NCBI RefSeq assembly: GCF_001191005.1
Contig: NZ_CP012201.1
Span: forward strand, 2,728,001 to 2,792,000
Direction of reading: 5' to 3'
Origin: Massilia sp. NR 4-1
Lineage (GTDB): Bacteria; Pseudomonadota; Gammaproteobacteria; Burkholderiales; Burkholderiaceae_D
DNA length: 64,000 nucleotides
Shown here: positions 6,120-14,255 of the stretch, piece by piece
Layout of the letters: each line of letters opens with the position of its first letter
Numbering within the stretch: the stretch's first letter is position 1
Program-made: the position numbers and the translations under genes
The notes under the pieces: generated by a model
What the model saw: the letters and a program-made list of their open reading frames with translations, nothing else
Database searches by the model: none
Told to the model about the DNA's origin: nothing

Positions 6120-6738
6120 GCTTGGCCACCTCCGTCCACACCACCTCGTTCAGGTTCGGGTCGTACACCGATTTGGTACGCTGGATCATTGGCGGGCGCG
6201 GTCCCGTGTACTTGCCTGCGGCCAGGCGGTAGCGACCAGGCGTGGCGTTCCTTCCGGCATTTGCGGGCTTGACCAAGGTCAGATACCCTGCGCGGTGCAA
6301 GGCCAACAGGTAGGTCTTTGCGGTCACTTCCGCGACGGAAACGCTGACGCTTGCGTGGGCGGCCAGCTCACGGGCATTGAACTCGCCGATGATGCGCATC
6401 GACCGCCACATGGCCTCAGTGCCCATTCCCTGCGTGACCGGCCTCCCGTCCCTGGTCAGGCGCGGCGCTTCCAGCCCGTTGTCCCGCACCAGTTCCCAAA
6501 CCTTATCGGCGCCATAGACCTCGCTGCCGGCCGCATCGGCGGCCAGGTAGCCACCTTTTTGCAGCGAGCGCAGATACGTCAGCAGTGTCTCCATATCGAC
6601 CTTGGCTTTGCGGGCGATCTGATAGCAGGTAAAAGCCCCCGCGTGCTTACGGATTGCTTCCCAGGCACGTTGGCGAGAGCCTTTACCTCCGACCATCTCA
6701 AGCTGCGCCGGTTGGCGCTTCTTCTTTGTTGCTGCCAT
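6103..6738 (-). CDS. Winged-helix-like early phage protein
   Basis: 211 residues from ATG 6738, chosen for AAGGAG six bases upstream. A lysine-rich N-terminus (AATKKKRQPAQLEMVGGKGS) precedes two repeats that look like winged helices: AWEAIRKHAGAFTCYQIARK then VDMETLLTYLRSLQKGGYL, and later MWRSMRIIGEFNARELAAHA then VTAKTYLLALHRAGYLTLV. Each has an HTH followed by a wing-like beta turn. Such proteins follow MuB in several Mu-like phages and are unnamed. DNA binding is a reasonable inference; the role is unknown. Confidence 0.65.
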   Translation of the reverse strand: MAATKKKRQPAQLEMVGGKGSRQRAWEAIRKHAGAFTCYQIARKAKVDMETLLTYLRSLQKGGYLAADAAGSEVYGADKVWELVRDNGLEAPRLTRDGRPVTQGMGTEAMWRSMRIIGEFNARELAAHASVSVSVAEVTAKTYLLALHRAGYLTLVKPANAGRNATPGRYRLAAGKYTGPRPPMIQRTKSVYDPNLNEVVWTEVAKHDDDL

Positions 6739-6748
6739 GCTGGTCTCC

Positions 6749-7489
6749 TTACGCTGCACGCTGTTTCGGCGCTTCGCCGGTATACAGATCGCGGTTGCCC
6801 CACCTTGCCAGCGTCATATCGGTTTCGGCATGCAGCATCGCCTGTTCGTGAATGAGGGTCAGGTTCACGCAAACGCGACGTACAGAGCCATGGGCGAGAT
6901 TGACGACGTGAGCGAGCAAGTCTTCTGCCACCACCACACCTGGGCAATAGATCGGTGCCAGATGCACCGCATCATTGACAGAAACCGGCATCGCTGGAAT
7001 CCACGCCATGACGCGGCTGTGGAAGCGCTCCCACTTCTTGAGCTTCTGCGGCAGCATTTCCTCGCCGACCAGCATCAATGTGCCCTGGCTGCCCTCGTAG
7101 ATGTCGCGGACCAGCTCGACCATGCCGTCGCTGCGCAAGCAGAAATCGAACTCGTCGATGATGAGCGGACGCCCACTGGCAGCAAGCTGTTCGCAGACCA
7201 TATCCAGCAAGGCTGGAATGGTGCCGGCCGGCTTGACGCCCATTTCAAACAGGATCTTTTCCAGCAGCGTCTTGCGGCTCCAGGCGCTCCGCATCTGGAC
7301 GTAATAGCCTCGCGCCTGATTGGCCAGCGCGGAGCATGCGATAGTCTTGCCACGGCCAGACTGGCCATAGATGACACCCATTCCGGGAAGTCCATCGACG
7401 CGGGACAGTAGTTTCTCGGCCGCGACCGCGACGAGGTCCAGATTGGAAATACGGGCAATACGATTGACCATCGGGTTAATGTTCGTCAT
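6749..7489 (-). CDS. B: MuB-like transposition ATPase / target selector
   Basis: 246 residues, AAA+ ATPase. Walker A is GQSGRGKT at residues 42-49, Walker B is RPLIIDEFDF with acidic pair at 112-113, and sensor-like MLVGEE follows. MuB binds target DNA, stimulates the MuA transposase and provides target immunity. It is about 65 residues shorter than Mu's own B because it lacks the N-terminal HTH domain; the shorter TniB/ExeA-like form is common in relatives. It lies 46 bases downstream of A in the same operon. Confidence 0.88.
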   Translation of the reverse strand: MTNINPMVNRIARISNLDLVAVAAEKLLSRVDGLPGMGVIYGQSGRGKTIACSALANQARGYYVQMRSAWSRKTLLEKILFEMGVKPAGTIPALLDMVCEQLAASGRPLIIDEFDFCLRSDGMVELVRDIYEGSQGTLMLVGEEMLPQKLKKWERFHSRVMAWIPAMPVSVNDAVHLAPIYCPGVVVAEDLLAHVVNLAHGSVRRVCVNLTLIHEQAMLHAETDMTLARWGNRDLYTGEAPKQRAA

Positions 7490-7535
7490 ACTTTCTCTTC
7501 CTTATTGATATGTGCCGTTGGCGCGGCACTGTTGG

Positions 7536-9680
7536 TCAGGCTGTTTTGCGCTGGTAGGCGCGGAACTCGGCGGTTGCCTGGTAGGTTTGCCGCCACTTCT
7601 TCTGCTTCTCGCTCTCGATTTCTTCTTCCGTCAGTTCGTTCAATTTCAGCCACTCGTCATAGCGGCCTTGCGCTGTTTCTGGCACTGTCCAGACTTGAGG
7701 CTCTGACACCGGCATTGGCATTTCGGATTCGGCCGGCGCAGCAAACGGCGCGCGGTGTTCCGTGACATCAATCAGCACCGCCTGGCTGGCGCGTTCTGCA
7801 AGTTGGCTGCGGTTGATCGACAGGAAACCGGGGATCGTGATCTGCTCCATTTGCTCCAGTGCTGGGAGGCCGTGGCGTTCCAGGCGAACCTCCGTCAATT
7901 TTTCTTCCAGACGCTTTTCACGGCCGGCCGCACGTCGGTCCCGAGCACGCTCAACCATCGACTTCGGCATGTAGTCCCGCTGGTTCGCATTCAGGCCAGC
8001 CGTGCAGATAAAGCGGCCATCAGCGTCGTACACCCAGACCGTGGCTGGATCGTGGATGTCGTAGCCGACGCGTACCTGCTCGGTGTGCAGTTCTTCCAAA
8101 GCACGCGAGAAGTAGCGATTGCCAAACAGCTCAAGCTCGCAACGGCGCACGGTGCGAAGCTCCTGTGGGCGGAACAATGGGCGCGCTTCGTCGTCCGTAA
8201 CCGTATGGGCAGCGAAGCCTTCGGCCACAGCTTTTGCCCAGGCCTCGTCAGGTGTCATGTAGCGGCGACGGCCGGTCTCCGGGTCTTCGATCTTTGGGAG
8301 CGAGCTGTGTGGCCGGCTGTTGTACTCGCTTACCTTGAGGTTGCAGAACTCCAAAAAGCCGGGCCAGCCCATCAGTGGCATGACTTCCACCTGGCCGTCT
8401 TTTCGAGCGGCCAAAGCTTTGCGCGACAGCTTGAAGACGCCTTGCATAGCCTGGCGGTCCATATCGCGGCCCATGTAGCCTGGAATCTGTTTGGCTGCAT
8501 TGACCCACAGCGTCTGGTGCAGTCGCTCAATAACCCCGCGTGCCTGGGAGTTATAGGGCAGGCTATTGACCATCTCGATGCCCAGGCGCGCCATCAAGCC
8601 CGTAGCACTGTCCGTCATGAGCCGGTTCTTGTACCCTGACCCGTTATCGACATAGAAGATGGCTGGAATGCCGCCCACCATGCTTGCCGTGCGCAGGGCG
8701 TCCAGTACGGCAATCCCACTCTCGGCGAGGTCCACAGACCAGCCGACCACCCGGCGCGTTGCGATGTCAATCACGCTCGTAATCTCCGGGCGGAACGGAC
8801 GACCGTGAAGCGGATGCTGGACTTCCGCATCGAAGGTGTGACCGTCAGCGCTATATACGTCGGTAGGCAGCAGGTGTTTGAAGTCGCGGCGGATAAAAGG
8901 CTTCAGAGACTTCAGCTCCCTGTCTCCCATACGCCCTGTCTCCAGCGTGACTTTGCCCACCTTGCCGAGAAAGCGGCGAACCTGCCATACGCTGGGCAGC
9001 TTATCCATTCCGCGTTCGGCGGCCAGCGAACTGAACACGCGGTAGGCATGCTCGACAGTTGGCTTCTCGGGCCGCTGGTAGCACTCCATAAATGTCGGCG
9101 CCCATGCAGGGACGGACATATCGCGGCTAGGCTTACGCGGAGCAAGCACTCCATTCCGGCCATACTCTGCAAACCGGATAACGCTGCGCAGCGCGGGCAG
9201 GCCATCAGCGCTCGGTCGGCCCCGGCCATCGCGGGCCATCTTGAGCATGTTGATCAACTGCGGGCTAGCCTCGCCAGTTCGTGCCATTTCCAGCATCACG
9301 CGGGCCGCTTTCTTCATTGGATAGCCAGAGCGGTTCATCAGCGTTTCGAGAGCAAGCAGAACACCCTTGCGAGCATCAGTTACCAGCGCTTGGTTGTCCG
9401 TCTCGATCAGGGGGAGCTGGTCCTCTGGGCGAAGTGCAATATTTCGGCGAGCGATAGCTGTTACGACTTCCTGTGCCGCCTTGCTCTGGATTACGCTCAT
9501 TACTTCTGCTGGCGGTGCGTACTCGCGGCGCACGCCACCATGCCCTTTTACTTCCACGAAATTCCAGAGCGCACGATCCGCAAGCAATAAGATGCCCTTT
9601 TTGGTCCCTGGCAATCCAGGCAAAGACATTGCAGCCAGCTCTGCAGCGGAGTAATGCAATTTGATCGCAGCCAGGCTCAT
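7536..9680 (-). CDS. A: MuA-like DDE transposase
   Basis: 714 residues. Residues about 5-65 form the Mu-type winged-helix (YSAAELAAMSLPGLPGTKKG) that shares its motif with repressor c and binds the enhancer. DNA-end-binding helices follow, and the catalytic RNase-H-like core carries D279 (VYSADGHTFD), D345 (IFYVDNGSG) and E385 (RGVIERLHQ). A C-terminal beta-barrel and a tail for MuB/ClpX contact come after. It joins phage ends to target DNA for integration and replicative transposition. All catalytic residues are present and the length is close to Mu A (663), so it should be active. Its ATG overlaps the preceding stop. Confidence 0.95.
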   Translation of the reverse strand: MSLAAIKLHYSAAELAAMSLPGLPGTKKGILLLADRALWNFVEVKGHGGVRREYAPPAEVMSVIQSKAAQEVVTAIARRNIALRPEDQLPLIETDNQALVTDARKGVLLALETLMNRSGYPMKKAARVMLEMARTGEASPQLINMLKMARDGRGRPSADGLPALRSVIRFAEYGRNGVLAPRKPSRDMSVPAWAPTFMECYQRPEKPTVEHAYRVFSSLAAERGMDKLPSVWQVRRFLGKVGKVTLETGRMGDRELKSLKPFIRRDFKHLLPTDVYSADGHTFDAEVQHPLHGRPFRPEITSVIDIATRRVVGWSVDLAESGIAVLDALRTASMVGGIPAIFYVDNGSGYKNRLMTDSATGLMARLGIEMVNSLPYNSQARGVIERLHQTLWVNAAKQIPGYMGRDMDRQAMQGVFKLSRKALAARKDGQVEVMPLMGWPGFLEFCNLKVSEYNSRPHSSLPKIEDPETGRRRYMTPDEAWAKAVAEGFAAHTVTDDEARPLFRPQELRTVRRCELELFGNRYFSRALEELHTEQVRVGYDIHDPATVWVYDADGRFICTAGLNANQRDYMPKSMVERARDRRAAGREKRLEEKLTEVRLERHGLPALEQMEQITIPGFLSINRSQLAERASQAVLIDVTEHRAPFAAPAESEMPMPVSEPQVWTVPETAQGRYDEWLKLNELTEEEIESEKQKKWRQTYQATAEFRAYQRKTA

Positions 9681-10168
9681 GCTCGCACCCCAAACAGCTC
9701 CAGTTCGGGCTGACCTACCTTAAGCACGTTGCTGCGCTGATAAGCCAGTTGCGACAGCGTGTTGGTCAAGGCTGCAACTGTTTCTTCCAGCGCTTCACCG
9801 TGCTGATAGAACCGAGAAAGCAGCGTTAAGGCTTCAGAGAAGTTGCCTTGTACATCAGCTAAATCGGTAACACTGGCTTTCTTTCCCGCCGGTATGGAAA
9901 CCACCGCCTTGTCGCCGGGCGCCATACACAGGTATTCGCCGATGAACGACATGCCGCAGAAGGCCTCAAATTGCCGCACGCGATTCAATGGCATGGACGT
10001 GTCGGATAGCCAGCGGTACAGCGTCTTCATTTCTACGCCCATCAGGTCACTAAGTACCTTGATTGGCCGGCGCTGCTCCGAGGCGTATTCCACGCATAGA
10101 TCCACCGCCTCGCTGAGGCTGGTGGCGCGCACCGATTTCCAGCGTCTTTTTCGCAATGACATTTTCAT
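9677..10168 (-). CDS. CII/HTH-type phage regulatory protein
   Basis: 163 residues. The N-terminus is basic (MSLRKRRWKS) and followed by LSEAVDLCVEYASEQRRPIK and LSDLMGVEMKTLYRWLSDTS, a helix-turn-helix in the arrangement of phage CII-like or XRE proteins. The rest is helical, with EALTLLSRFYQHGEALEETV. It lies between ner and A, where some Mu relatives have an extra regulator. ATG 10168 has CGGAG upstream; a second ATG at 10162 is possible. The stop overlaps the transposase start. A role in the early promoter circuit is inferred from position only. Confidence 0.68.
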   Translation of the reverse strand: MKMSLRKRRWKSVRATSLSEAVDLCVEYASEQRRPIKVLSDLMGVEMKTLYRWLSDTSMPLNRVRQFEAFCGMSFIGEYLCMAPGDKAVVSIPAGKKASVTDLADVQGNFSEALTLLSRFYQHGEALEETVAALTNTLSQLAYQRSNVLKVGQPELELFGVRA

Positions 10169-10222
10169 AACTCCGAGAAACGTATAGGTGGTGTTAAACG
10201 CAGTGCCAATCTATGATTCAAC

Positions 10223-10537
10223 TCAGGCAGCGGCATGTTGCAAAGACTGTGAAGACTGTGAAGACTGAGCGGTGGTGAGGGGCAAAACTGGCGTAAAATT
10301 CCGCTTTGCGTAACGCTCTGGCCAGATAATTTCTGGGGCAATACCGATCGCGGCCGCGATGATCCGCTCGGCATTGGGGTAGGGGCGGTCCAAGGCTGAA
10401 TTTACGGTCCTGTAGCCCAGCCCACTCTGGTGTGACAGCTGACGCAACGACCAGCCGTTCTTATGCAGAGCGGCCACGATATCCGCACGGTGCCAATTGG
10501 CTTGGGCGGATTTTTTTGGGCTGTTTGATACATCCAT
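10223..10537 (-). CDS. ner: Ner-like transcriptional repressor
   Basis: 104 residues. WHRADIVAALHKNGWSLRQL followed by SHQSGLGYRTVNSALDRPYP is the Ner/Nlp helix-turn-helix, and AERIIAAAIGIAPEIIWPER is the typical closing stretch. Ner of Mu is a small negative regulator that turns down both the early promoter and the repressor promoter. It is the first gene leftward from the divergent control region, exactly as in Mu. The C-terminal tail (QSSQSSQSLQHAAA) is short repeat-like and unusual but probably unstructured. Confidence 0.87.
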   Translation of the reverse strand: MDVSNSPKKSAQANWHRADIVAALHKNGWSLRQLSHQSGLGYRTVNSALDRPYPNAERIIAAAIGIAPEIIWPERYAKRNFTPVLPLTTAQSSQSSQSLQHAAA

Positions 10538-10731
10538 TGTTTCTCTCCAGTGATTGGGACAGTGGACGCATCTTAAGTGTGTAGTAGTGTGAAGTCAAGA
10601 GCTTCACGGTAATTCACACTAAATTTCTCGCATGGCTTACACATTTTCTCGTAAGTCATTGATATTAAAAATAATTATCATAATGTTGAAGTGTGTACAT
10701 CGATTCACACTTCCACGCTAGGAAGTGTGTA
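10538..10731. promoter_or_regulatory. c/ner divergent control region with clustered operators
   Basis: The octamer AAGTGTGW occurs six times in 156 bp: direct at 10575-10582, as AGTGTGAA at 10586-10593, inverted at 10613-10620, direct at 10689-10696, inverted at 10705-10712, and direct at 10723-10730. Copies at 10689-10712 form a palindrome with a tacatcga-type centre. The last copy overlaps the c ribosome binding site. Between the clusters is an AT-rich stretch (10640-10690) that could take an IHF-type bend as in Mu. Likely binding sites for repressor c and for the homologous enhancer-binding domain of MuA. Confidence 0.7.
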
Positions 10732-11190
10732 ATGACGAAATTGTTTACTGCGGCGGAAATTGCCGGGATGCGCCTGCCTGATTTGCCGACTACCAAAAAG
10801 GCAATCCTGACGAGGGCTGAGAAGGAAGCATGGCCCTATGAGACCAAGATCGGATTGGGTGGTGCGAGGAAAGTGTTTGCTATCCCTTCCCGCTATTTGC
10901 CAGAAGACGAAGCCGCAAGGCTTGGCGCGGCGCCAAGCCCTCTCATCGAAGGGCGGGGGCACACACAAGCATCCACAGAAAAGGTTGCAGGGACGATTTC
11001 GAGCGGTACACGGGCTGACCCTGAGTTGCTGAGCCTTGCTGTACGCGCTTTGGAGGAGTGGTCCTTAGAGAACCAGGTGCAGATTGACCCTGCGAGGAAA
11101 GGGGCGATTATTGCTGTACTTTACGACTATCTTCAGAAGGGGGCTGGGCAGGGAGAGGTCGAAAACTTGCTTAGGGTCATGAAAGGCTGA
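10732..11190 (+). CDS. c: Mu-type phage repressor c
   Basis: 152 residues from ATG 10732, with AGGAAG upstream; an upstream in-frame GTG at 10693 lies inside an operator and is unlikely. The N-terminus TKLFTAAEIAGMRLPDLPTT followed by KKAILTRAEKEAWPYE is the Mu DNA-binding winged helix, and it aligns with the first 60 residues of the transposase (AAELAAMSLPGLPGTKKGIL). The C-terminal part (LLSLAVRALEEWSLENQVQI and further) is probably for oligomerisation. It maintains lysogeny by blocking the early promoter. It is the only clearly convincing plus-strand gene of the prophage. Confidence 0.88.
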   Translation: MTKLFTAAEIAGMRLPDLPTTKKAILTRAEKEAWPYETKIGLGGARKVFAIPSRYLPEDEAARLGAAPSPLIEGRGHTQASTEKVAGTISSGTRADPELLSLAVRALEEWSLENQVQIDPARKGAIIAVLYDYLQKGAGQGEVENLLRVMKG

Positions 11191-11738
11191 ATTTCTTTAA
11201 TGCGAGTGATAATTCGATAGTCTTTAGTTGCTTTCATTTAACTAGTATTGCAATTTTTTAAGTACTAGAGCGATTTATGAAACAGCAACACGAGAGCGCT
11301 ATGGCCGCCCTGAAGAGCCTCCTCAGCAATTCCATCATTCGTCCGTGCTCTGGATGGGGAGCAAGCAATGGCGTCTGGTTCATGGCGCGCTGTGAACAAG
11401 CCGCGAACGAAACAGCTTTTGCAAAAGCGAATCTAAACAGGGCCAAAAAGCGCGCAAGAAGTGCTGGAAAGCTAGCTGAATTGCTTATTCGGTGCCAAAT
11501 GGTGGTAAGTGAGCAAATTCGGCGCTATGCCGCTCCAGCACTGGCTTTCCAGGGAATTGGACTGGTCTCTTGCGGTGCCAAAACGCTCACCCCCTCACAC
11601 CTCCCCATTCCGCCCCTAGCCATAGATTTATCGACTTCATAATTAAGAAATAATGCTCAGTTAGGCATCCATCTCCATACCTAGAAAGGCCCACAACTAA
11701 CAAATTTGCAGGCCTTTTCTGTCTACTCATCGCTTCAA
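11191..11738. other. Non-coding stretch spanning the presumed prophage end
   Basis: 548 bp between the c gene and the DUF262 gene. The first 90 bases are AT-rich. An ORF at 11277-11642 (121 residues) is open but has no ribosome binding site and a C-terminus (TLTPSHLPIPPLAIDLSTS) that reads like non-coding DNA, so I do not call it. The stretch holds the three repeated motifs described separately. Beyond 11590 I see no feature apart from the end of the DUF262 gene. Confidence 0.5.
11487..11589 (-). repeat. Candidate MuA binding sites and phage left terminus
   Basis: Three related 16-mers lie in the same orientation: ATTCGGTGCCAAATGG at 11487, ATTCGGCGCTATGCCG at 11517, and TTGCGGTGCCAAAACG at 11570. 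They are followed four bases later by CA at 11588-11589, which on the phage strand reads TG, the required Mu terminus. The longer gap sits next to the end, as with sites L1 to L3 of Mu. About 400 bp separate this point from the c stop; in Mu the distance is somewhat less. Hypothetical until the other phage end is compared. Confidence 0.35.
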
Positions 11739-13319
11739 TTATCCAATCAAAATAGTAGCGAAGGCTGCCAGCCGTTCGCATCGTGCGGCCAAGAATGTGT
11801 CGAACTGATCATTAAATTCTGCCTCCGCACAAAATGCAGAAGCTAACGTCGACTCACGATCAGGACCACCAACAAGATCAGCGATATATACAGATGGTCG
11901 CTTGCGGCCAATGTTCTTGTTCTCAGCCGAACTCAAGAAGCAGAAATTACCCAAGGCATTGATTCGGTTGTCAGGGATACCGTCGTCGCGCAGGAATGCG
12001 CGCGGATAAATGTGGTGAAACTCAGAGCGGTTGTAGCGCTGCAGTACCTTATCCAGATCAATACTTTTCCCGGACAATAAACTCTTTGGATCGTTATTCG
12101 CCAACAGCAGGACAAACGTCTTGGAGGTTGCGGTACCAACCCTAAACGTGTTATTCGCAAAGTAGTCAGCACCAACCACGACATTAATTTGATCCAGCGC
12201 ACTTGGCTGGCCGTTCTTTAGCTTCACCATCTGATGGATGTCATCAATCGTCGTCCGGCGCGTCTGACTGCCGTACCGACCTGAGAAGCACGTCCGCCAG
12301 AACCAGCGCTTGATCGCCTGGAAAGTCTGTGCGCTATAGATGACCTCTTTACCATCGGGTTCCGAGAAGAACACCGCAACTGGAATCAACATCGCTGGGT
12401 ACGGGAGAAGCTTGAGGTTATTAACCTTAAGCTGCGTGCGGAAGAAATCAATCGCTCCCTTAATACCATTCTCAACATTAGCAAATTGTGCCCGCACATC
12501 TGCACCATTTAATTCCAGCAGCTTCTCGGGACCAGGTTCACCTGTAAGAATACCTGCAACGCAACTAAGCACAAGATCGGCGTCATCCCCAACACCACCA
12601 AAGCCAAAGTCAGACAGTTCCTCCTTCAATTCGCGAAATTTTTCCAAAAGATCGAAGTCCTCATTCCACGTCCACGCAGACAGCAGTTGAAGCGTATCGA
12701 GCGCCAATCCTAGGCGATTGATACGTTCGAAAACGATCGCGACGATCGACCGATCCTCGGTCTTCAACACCTGCACCGGGAGGCTTATTTCCTTAAACTT
12801 CTCCTGCAACTTATCCAAAAGCGTGATCTGTTCCTGCGATAAGGCTTGGGTAGCTGCTCGATACTTAACCGAATCGAATAGCACATTCATCGGGAAATAA
12901 CGGCCCCGATCATAGTCAACGCCGGAGATGGCAACAAAATGGCTATCCTGTGCGTTCCCGTTCGCCCCCATGTCGAAGTAAACATCCGACCACTGGTTAT
13001 TCTCGGCCGGAACTAATTCGGTCTGAAACACGGTAAAAATGGAGGTCAGGCGTTGCTGGCCATCCAGCACATAGTCGATCGGGTAGTCCGCCATCGGTTC
13101 GGGCAGGGTGAACGTGCCAAGATTCCGTTCAACGGCCAATTTGTTCTTCGTCCGCCAAAAGAGCAACGACCCGAAGGGATAGCCTTTGTAGATACTGTCG
13201 AGCAAGTAAGCAACTCGATCCATTTCCCAAACGAATCCTCGCTGAAACGCCGGGATTCGAACTTCACCACTGATGACAGAATCCAAAATTTTCCGGATTG
13301 AGTAGTGCTGATATTCCAT
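11739..13319 (-). CDS. DUF262/HNH protein, GmrSD-like restriction factor
   Basis: 526 residues from ATG 13319. The N-terminus holds the DUF262 pattern: RIPAFQRGFVWEMDRVAYLL at 21-40, then YVLDGQQRLTSI with the DGQQR nucleotide-binding motif at 86-90, and VFERINRLGLAL further on. The C-terminus has a DUF1524/HNH-type nuclease pattern: EFHHIYPRAFL from residue 433 and N-rich NFCFLSSAENKNIGRKRPS. Fused DUF262-DUF1524 proteins are GmrSD-type enzymes that cut modified phage DNA using nucleotide hydrolysis. Here it stands alone, without modification genes. Base composition is lower in GC than the core genes, suggesting transfer. It lies just outside the presumed prophage end. Confidence 0.82.
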   Translation of the reverse strand: MEYQHYSIRKILDSVISGEVRIPAFQRGFVWEMDRVAYLLDSIYKGYPFGSLLFWRTKNKLAVERNLGTFTLPEPMADYPIDYVLDGQQRLTSIFTVFQTELVPAENNQWSDVYFDMGANGNAQDSHFVAISGVDYDRGRYFPMNVLFDSVKYRAATQALSQEQITLLDKLQEKFKEISLPVQVLKTEDRSIVAIVFERINRLGLALDTLQLLSAWTWNEDFDLLEKFRELKEELSDFGFGGVGDDADLVLSCVAGILTGEPGPEKLLELNGADVRAQFANVENGIKGAIDFFRTQLKVNNLKLLPYPAMLIPVAVFFSEPDGKEVIYSAQTFQAIKRWFWRTCFSGRYGSQTRRTTIDDIHQMVKLKNGQPSALDQINVVVGADYFANNTFRVGTATSKTFVLLLANNDPKSLLSGKSIDLDKVLQRYNRSEFHHIYPRAFLRDDGIPDNRINALGNFCFLSSAENKNIGRKRPSVYIADLVGGPDRESTLASAFCAEAEFNDQFDTFLAARCERLAAFATILIG

Positions 13320-13742
13320 ACTTTGCTCCCTGCATTGTCTTGCTAGCAATATATCTCAAAGTCAGCAAGTCGGAAAGCTGGCAGTGAACCCGTCGAAAAG
13401 AGCCGAGCGGAATCGCAATCATCCTGACCGGAAATAGACCGGAAGCGGCCACGGTTGCGCCGAGAAAAACCTACACCCCGCAATGGCTTAAACCCCACCT
13501 CACACATGTCGCCCGGTCGACGTCGTTGCCCCTCAGAGCCACGGATTCGAACTCCGCGTCACCTACTATCTGGCAAAGGATTCCCACCACCAAATTTGGA
13601 TTCTCCCCACAGGCCAGCTGTCTATCTTCAAAACATGGTCATCATCAAAATTTCCATTGAGAAATATCAGCGTAACACTGGCTAGCCCTGATAAATTGGG
13701 GACTCAATGCGCCATCGTCCCAATCAGAACTGGAGAACCAAA
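13320..13742. other. Non-coding stretch
   Basis: 423 bp between the DUF262 gene and the lysozyme gene. No convincing ORF. It contains a tRNA T-arm-like string on the minus strand near 13543-13555, but the surrounding bases do not fold into a tRNA. Base composition is mixed, with an AT-rich end near 13630-13700 that probably holds the promoter of the lysozyme gene. Confidence 0.5.
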
Positions 13743-14243
13743 ATGGCTACCGCTCCCTCCCCTGCCAATCCAAACACCAGCCTGTCCATGAGTGCTGCCG
13801 CTCGCCGCCGCCTCCGTAGCCGGGAACGGGTACGAGGCTACTATAACGATATGGGCGGAAACCGGGGCAACTGCACCTATGGCATTGGCATCCTTGTGCA
13901 TCGGGGTCCCTGCACGGCGGCCGACCTGCGCCGTCCGCTCACAACGGCGCAGGTCGAAATCTCGTTCGCTACGGCCATTCGGGAGGCCGAACGCGCAGTC
14001 AAGCGTAAGGTAACTCGGCAAGCCCTCACGCAGGAGCAATTTGATGCCCTGGTGAGCTATACCTTCAACACCGGCGCAAACGGAGCTGCTTGCACACTGG
14101 CACTTGTTGACCGTGGCCGTCTACAAGAGGCGGCGGTCAATATGTCCCGTAATATCCGGACGAATGTAGGCGGCCAAAGAGTTGTTGCTCGCGGACTTAT
14201 CCAACGCCGGCAGGAAGAAAGCGCACCCTTCCGCCAGAATTGA
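13743..14243 (+). CDS. GH24-type lysozyme without signal peptide
   Basis: 166 residues from ATG 13743, chosen over the upstream ATG 13707 because GGAG precedes it. A Ser/Asn/Pro-rich N-terminus is followed by the phage-lysozyme active site: E28 (RSRERVRGYYND), D36, and T45 in GNCTYGIGILVHRGPC. QFDALVSYTFNTGANG is the conserved family helix. It would hydrolyse peptidoglycan. There is no signal peptide, holin or spanin nearby, and the next gene encodes a secreted protein, so it is perhaps a stand-alone toxin rather than a phage endolysin. The Glu-Asp spacing is one residue shorter than in T4 lysozyme. Alternatively it is a prophage remnant. Confidence 0.78.
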   Translation: MATAPSPANPNTSLSMSAAARRRLRSRERVRGYYNDMGGNRGNCTYGIGILVHRGPCTAADLRRPLTTAQVEISFATAIREAERAVKRKVTRQALTQEQFDALVSYTFNTGANGAACTLALVDRGRLQEAAVNMSRNIRTNVGGQRVVARGLIQRRQEESAPFRQN

Positions 14244-14255
14244 GAAGACACGTTT

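Larger units (their letters stand above)
1..11589 (-). mobile_element. Mu-like prophage, left (early) part, reverse orientation, truncated by window edge
   Basis: Gene content and order match a transposable Mu-like phage: divergent repressor c, Ner, transposase A, ATPase B, small early genes, GemA/gp16, Mor activator, lysis genes and a terminase-small-subunit-like protein. All genes except c (and one doubtful small ORF) lie on the minus strand. The remaining head and tail genes must lie beyond position 1. The right boundary at 11589 is a hypothesis based on three related motifs between 11487 and 11585 followed by a terminal CA; the other phage end is not in the window, so target duplication cannot be checked. 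All genes visible are intact, so the element may be functional. Confidence 0.88.

Noticed and set aside
11277..11642. 121-residue plus-strand ORF after repressor c
   Set aside because: No ribosome binding site, unnatural proline/threonine-rich end, and it would cross the presumed prophage terminus. Possible but not supported.
13537..13560. tRNA T-arm-like string on the minus strand (GGAGTTCGAATCC)
   Set aside because: The T stem has mismatches and no acceptor, D or anticodon arm can be formed; not a tRNA and too weak to claim an attachment remnant.
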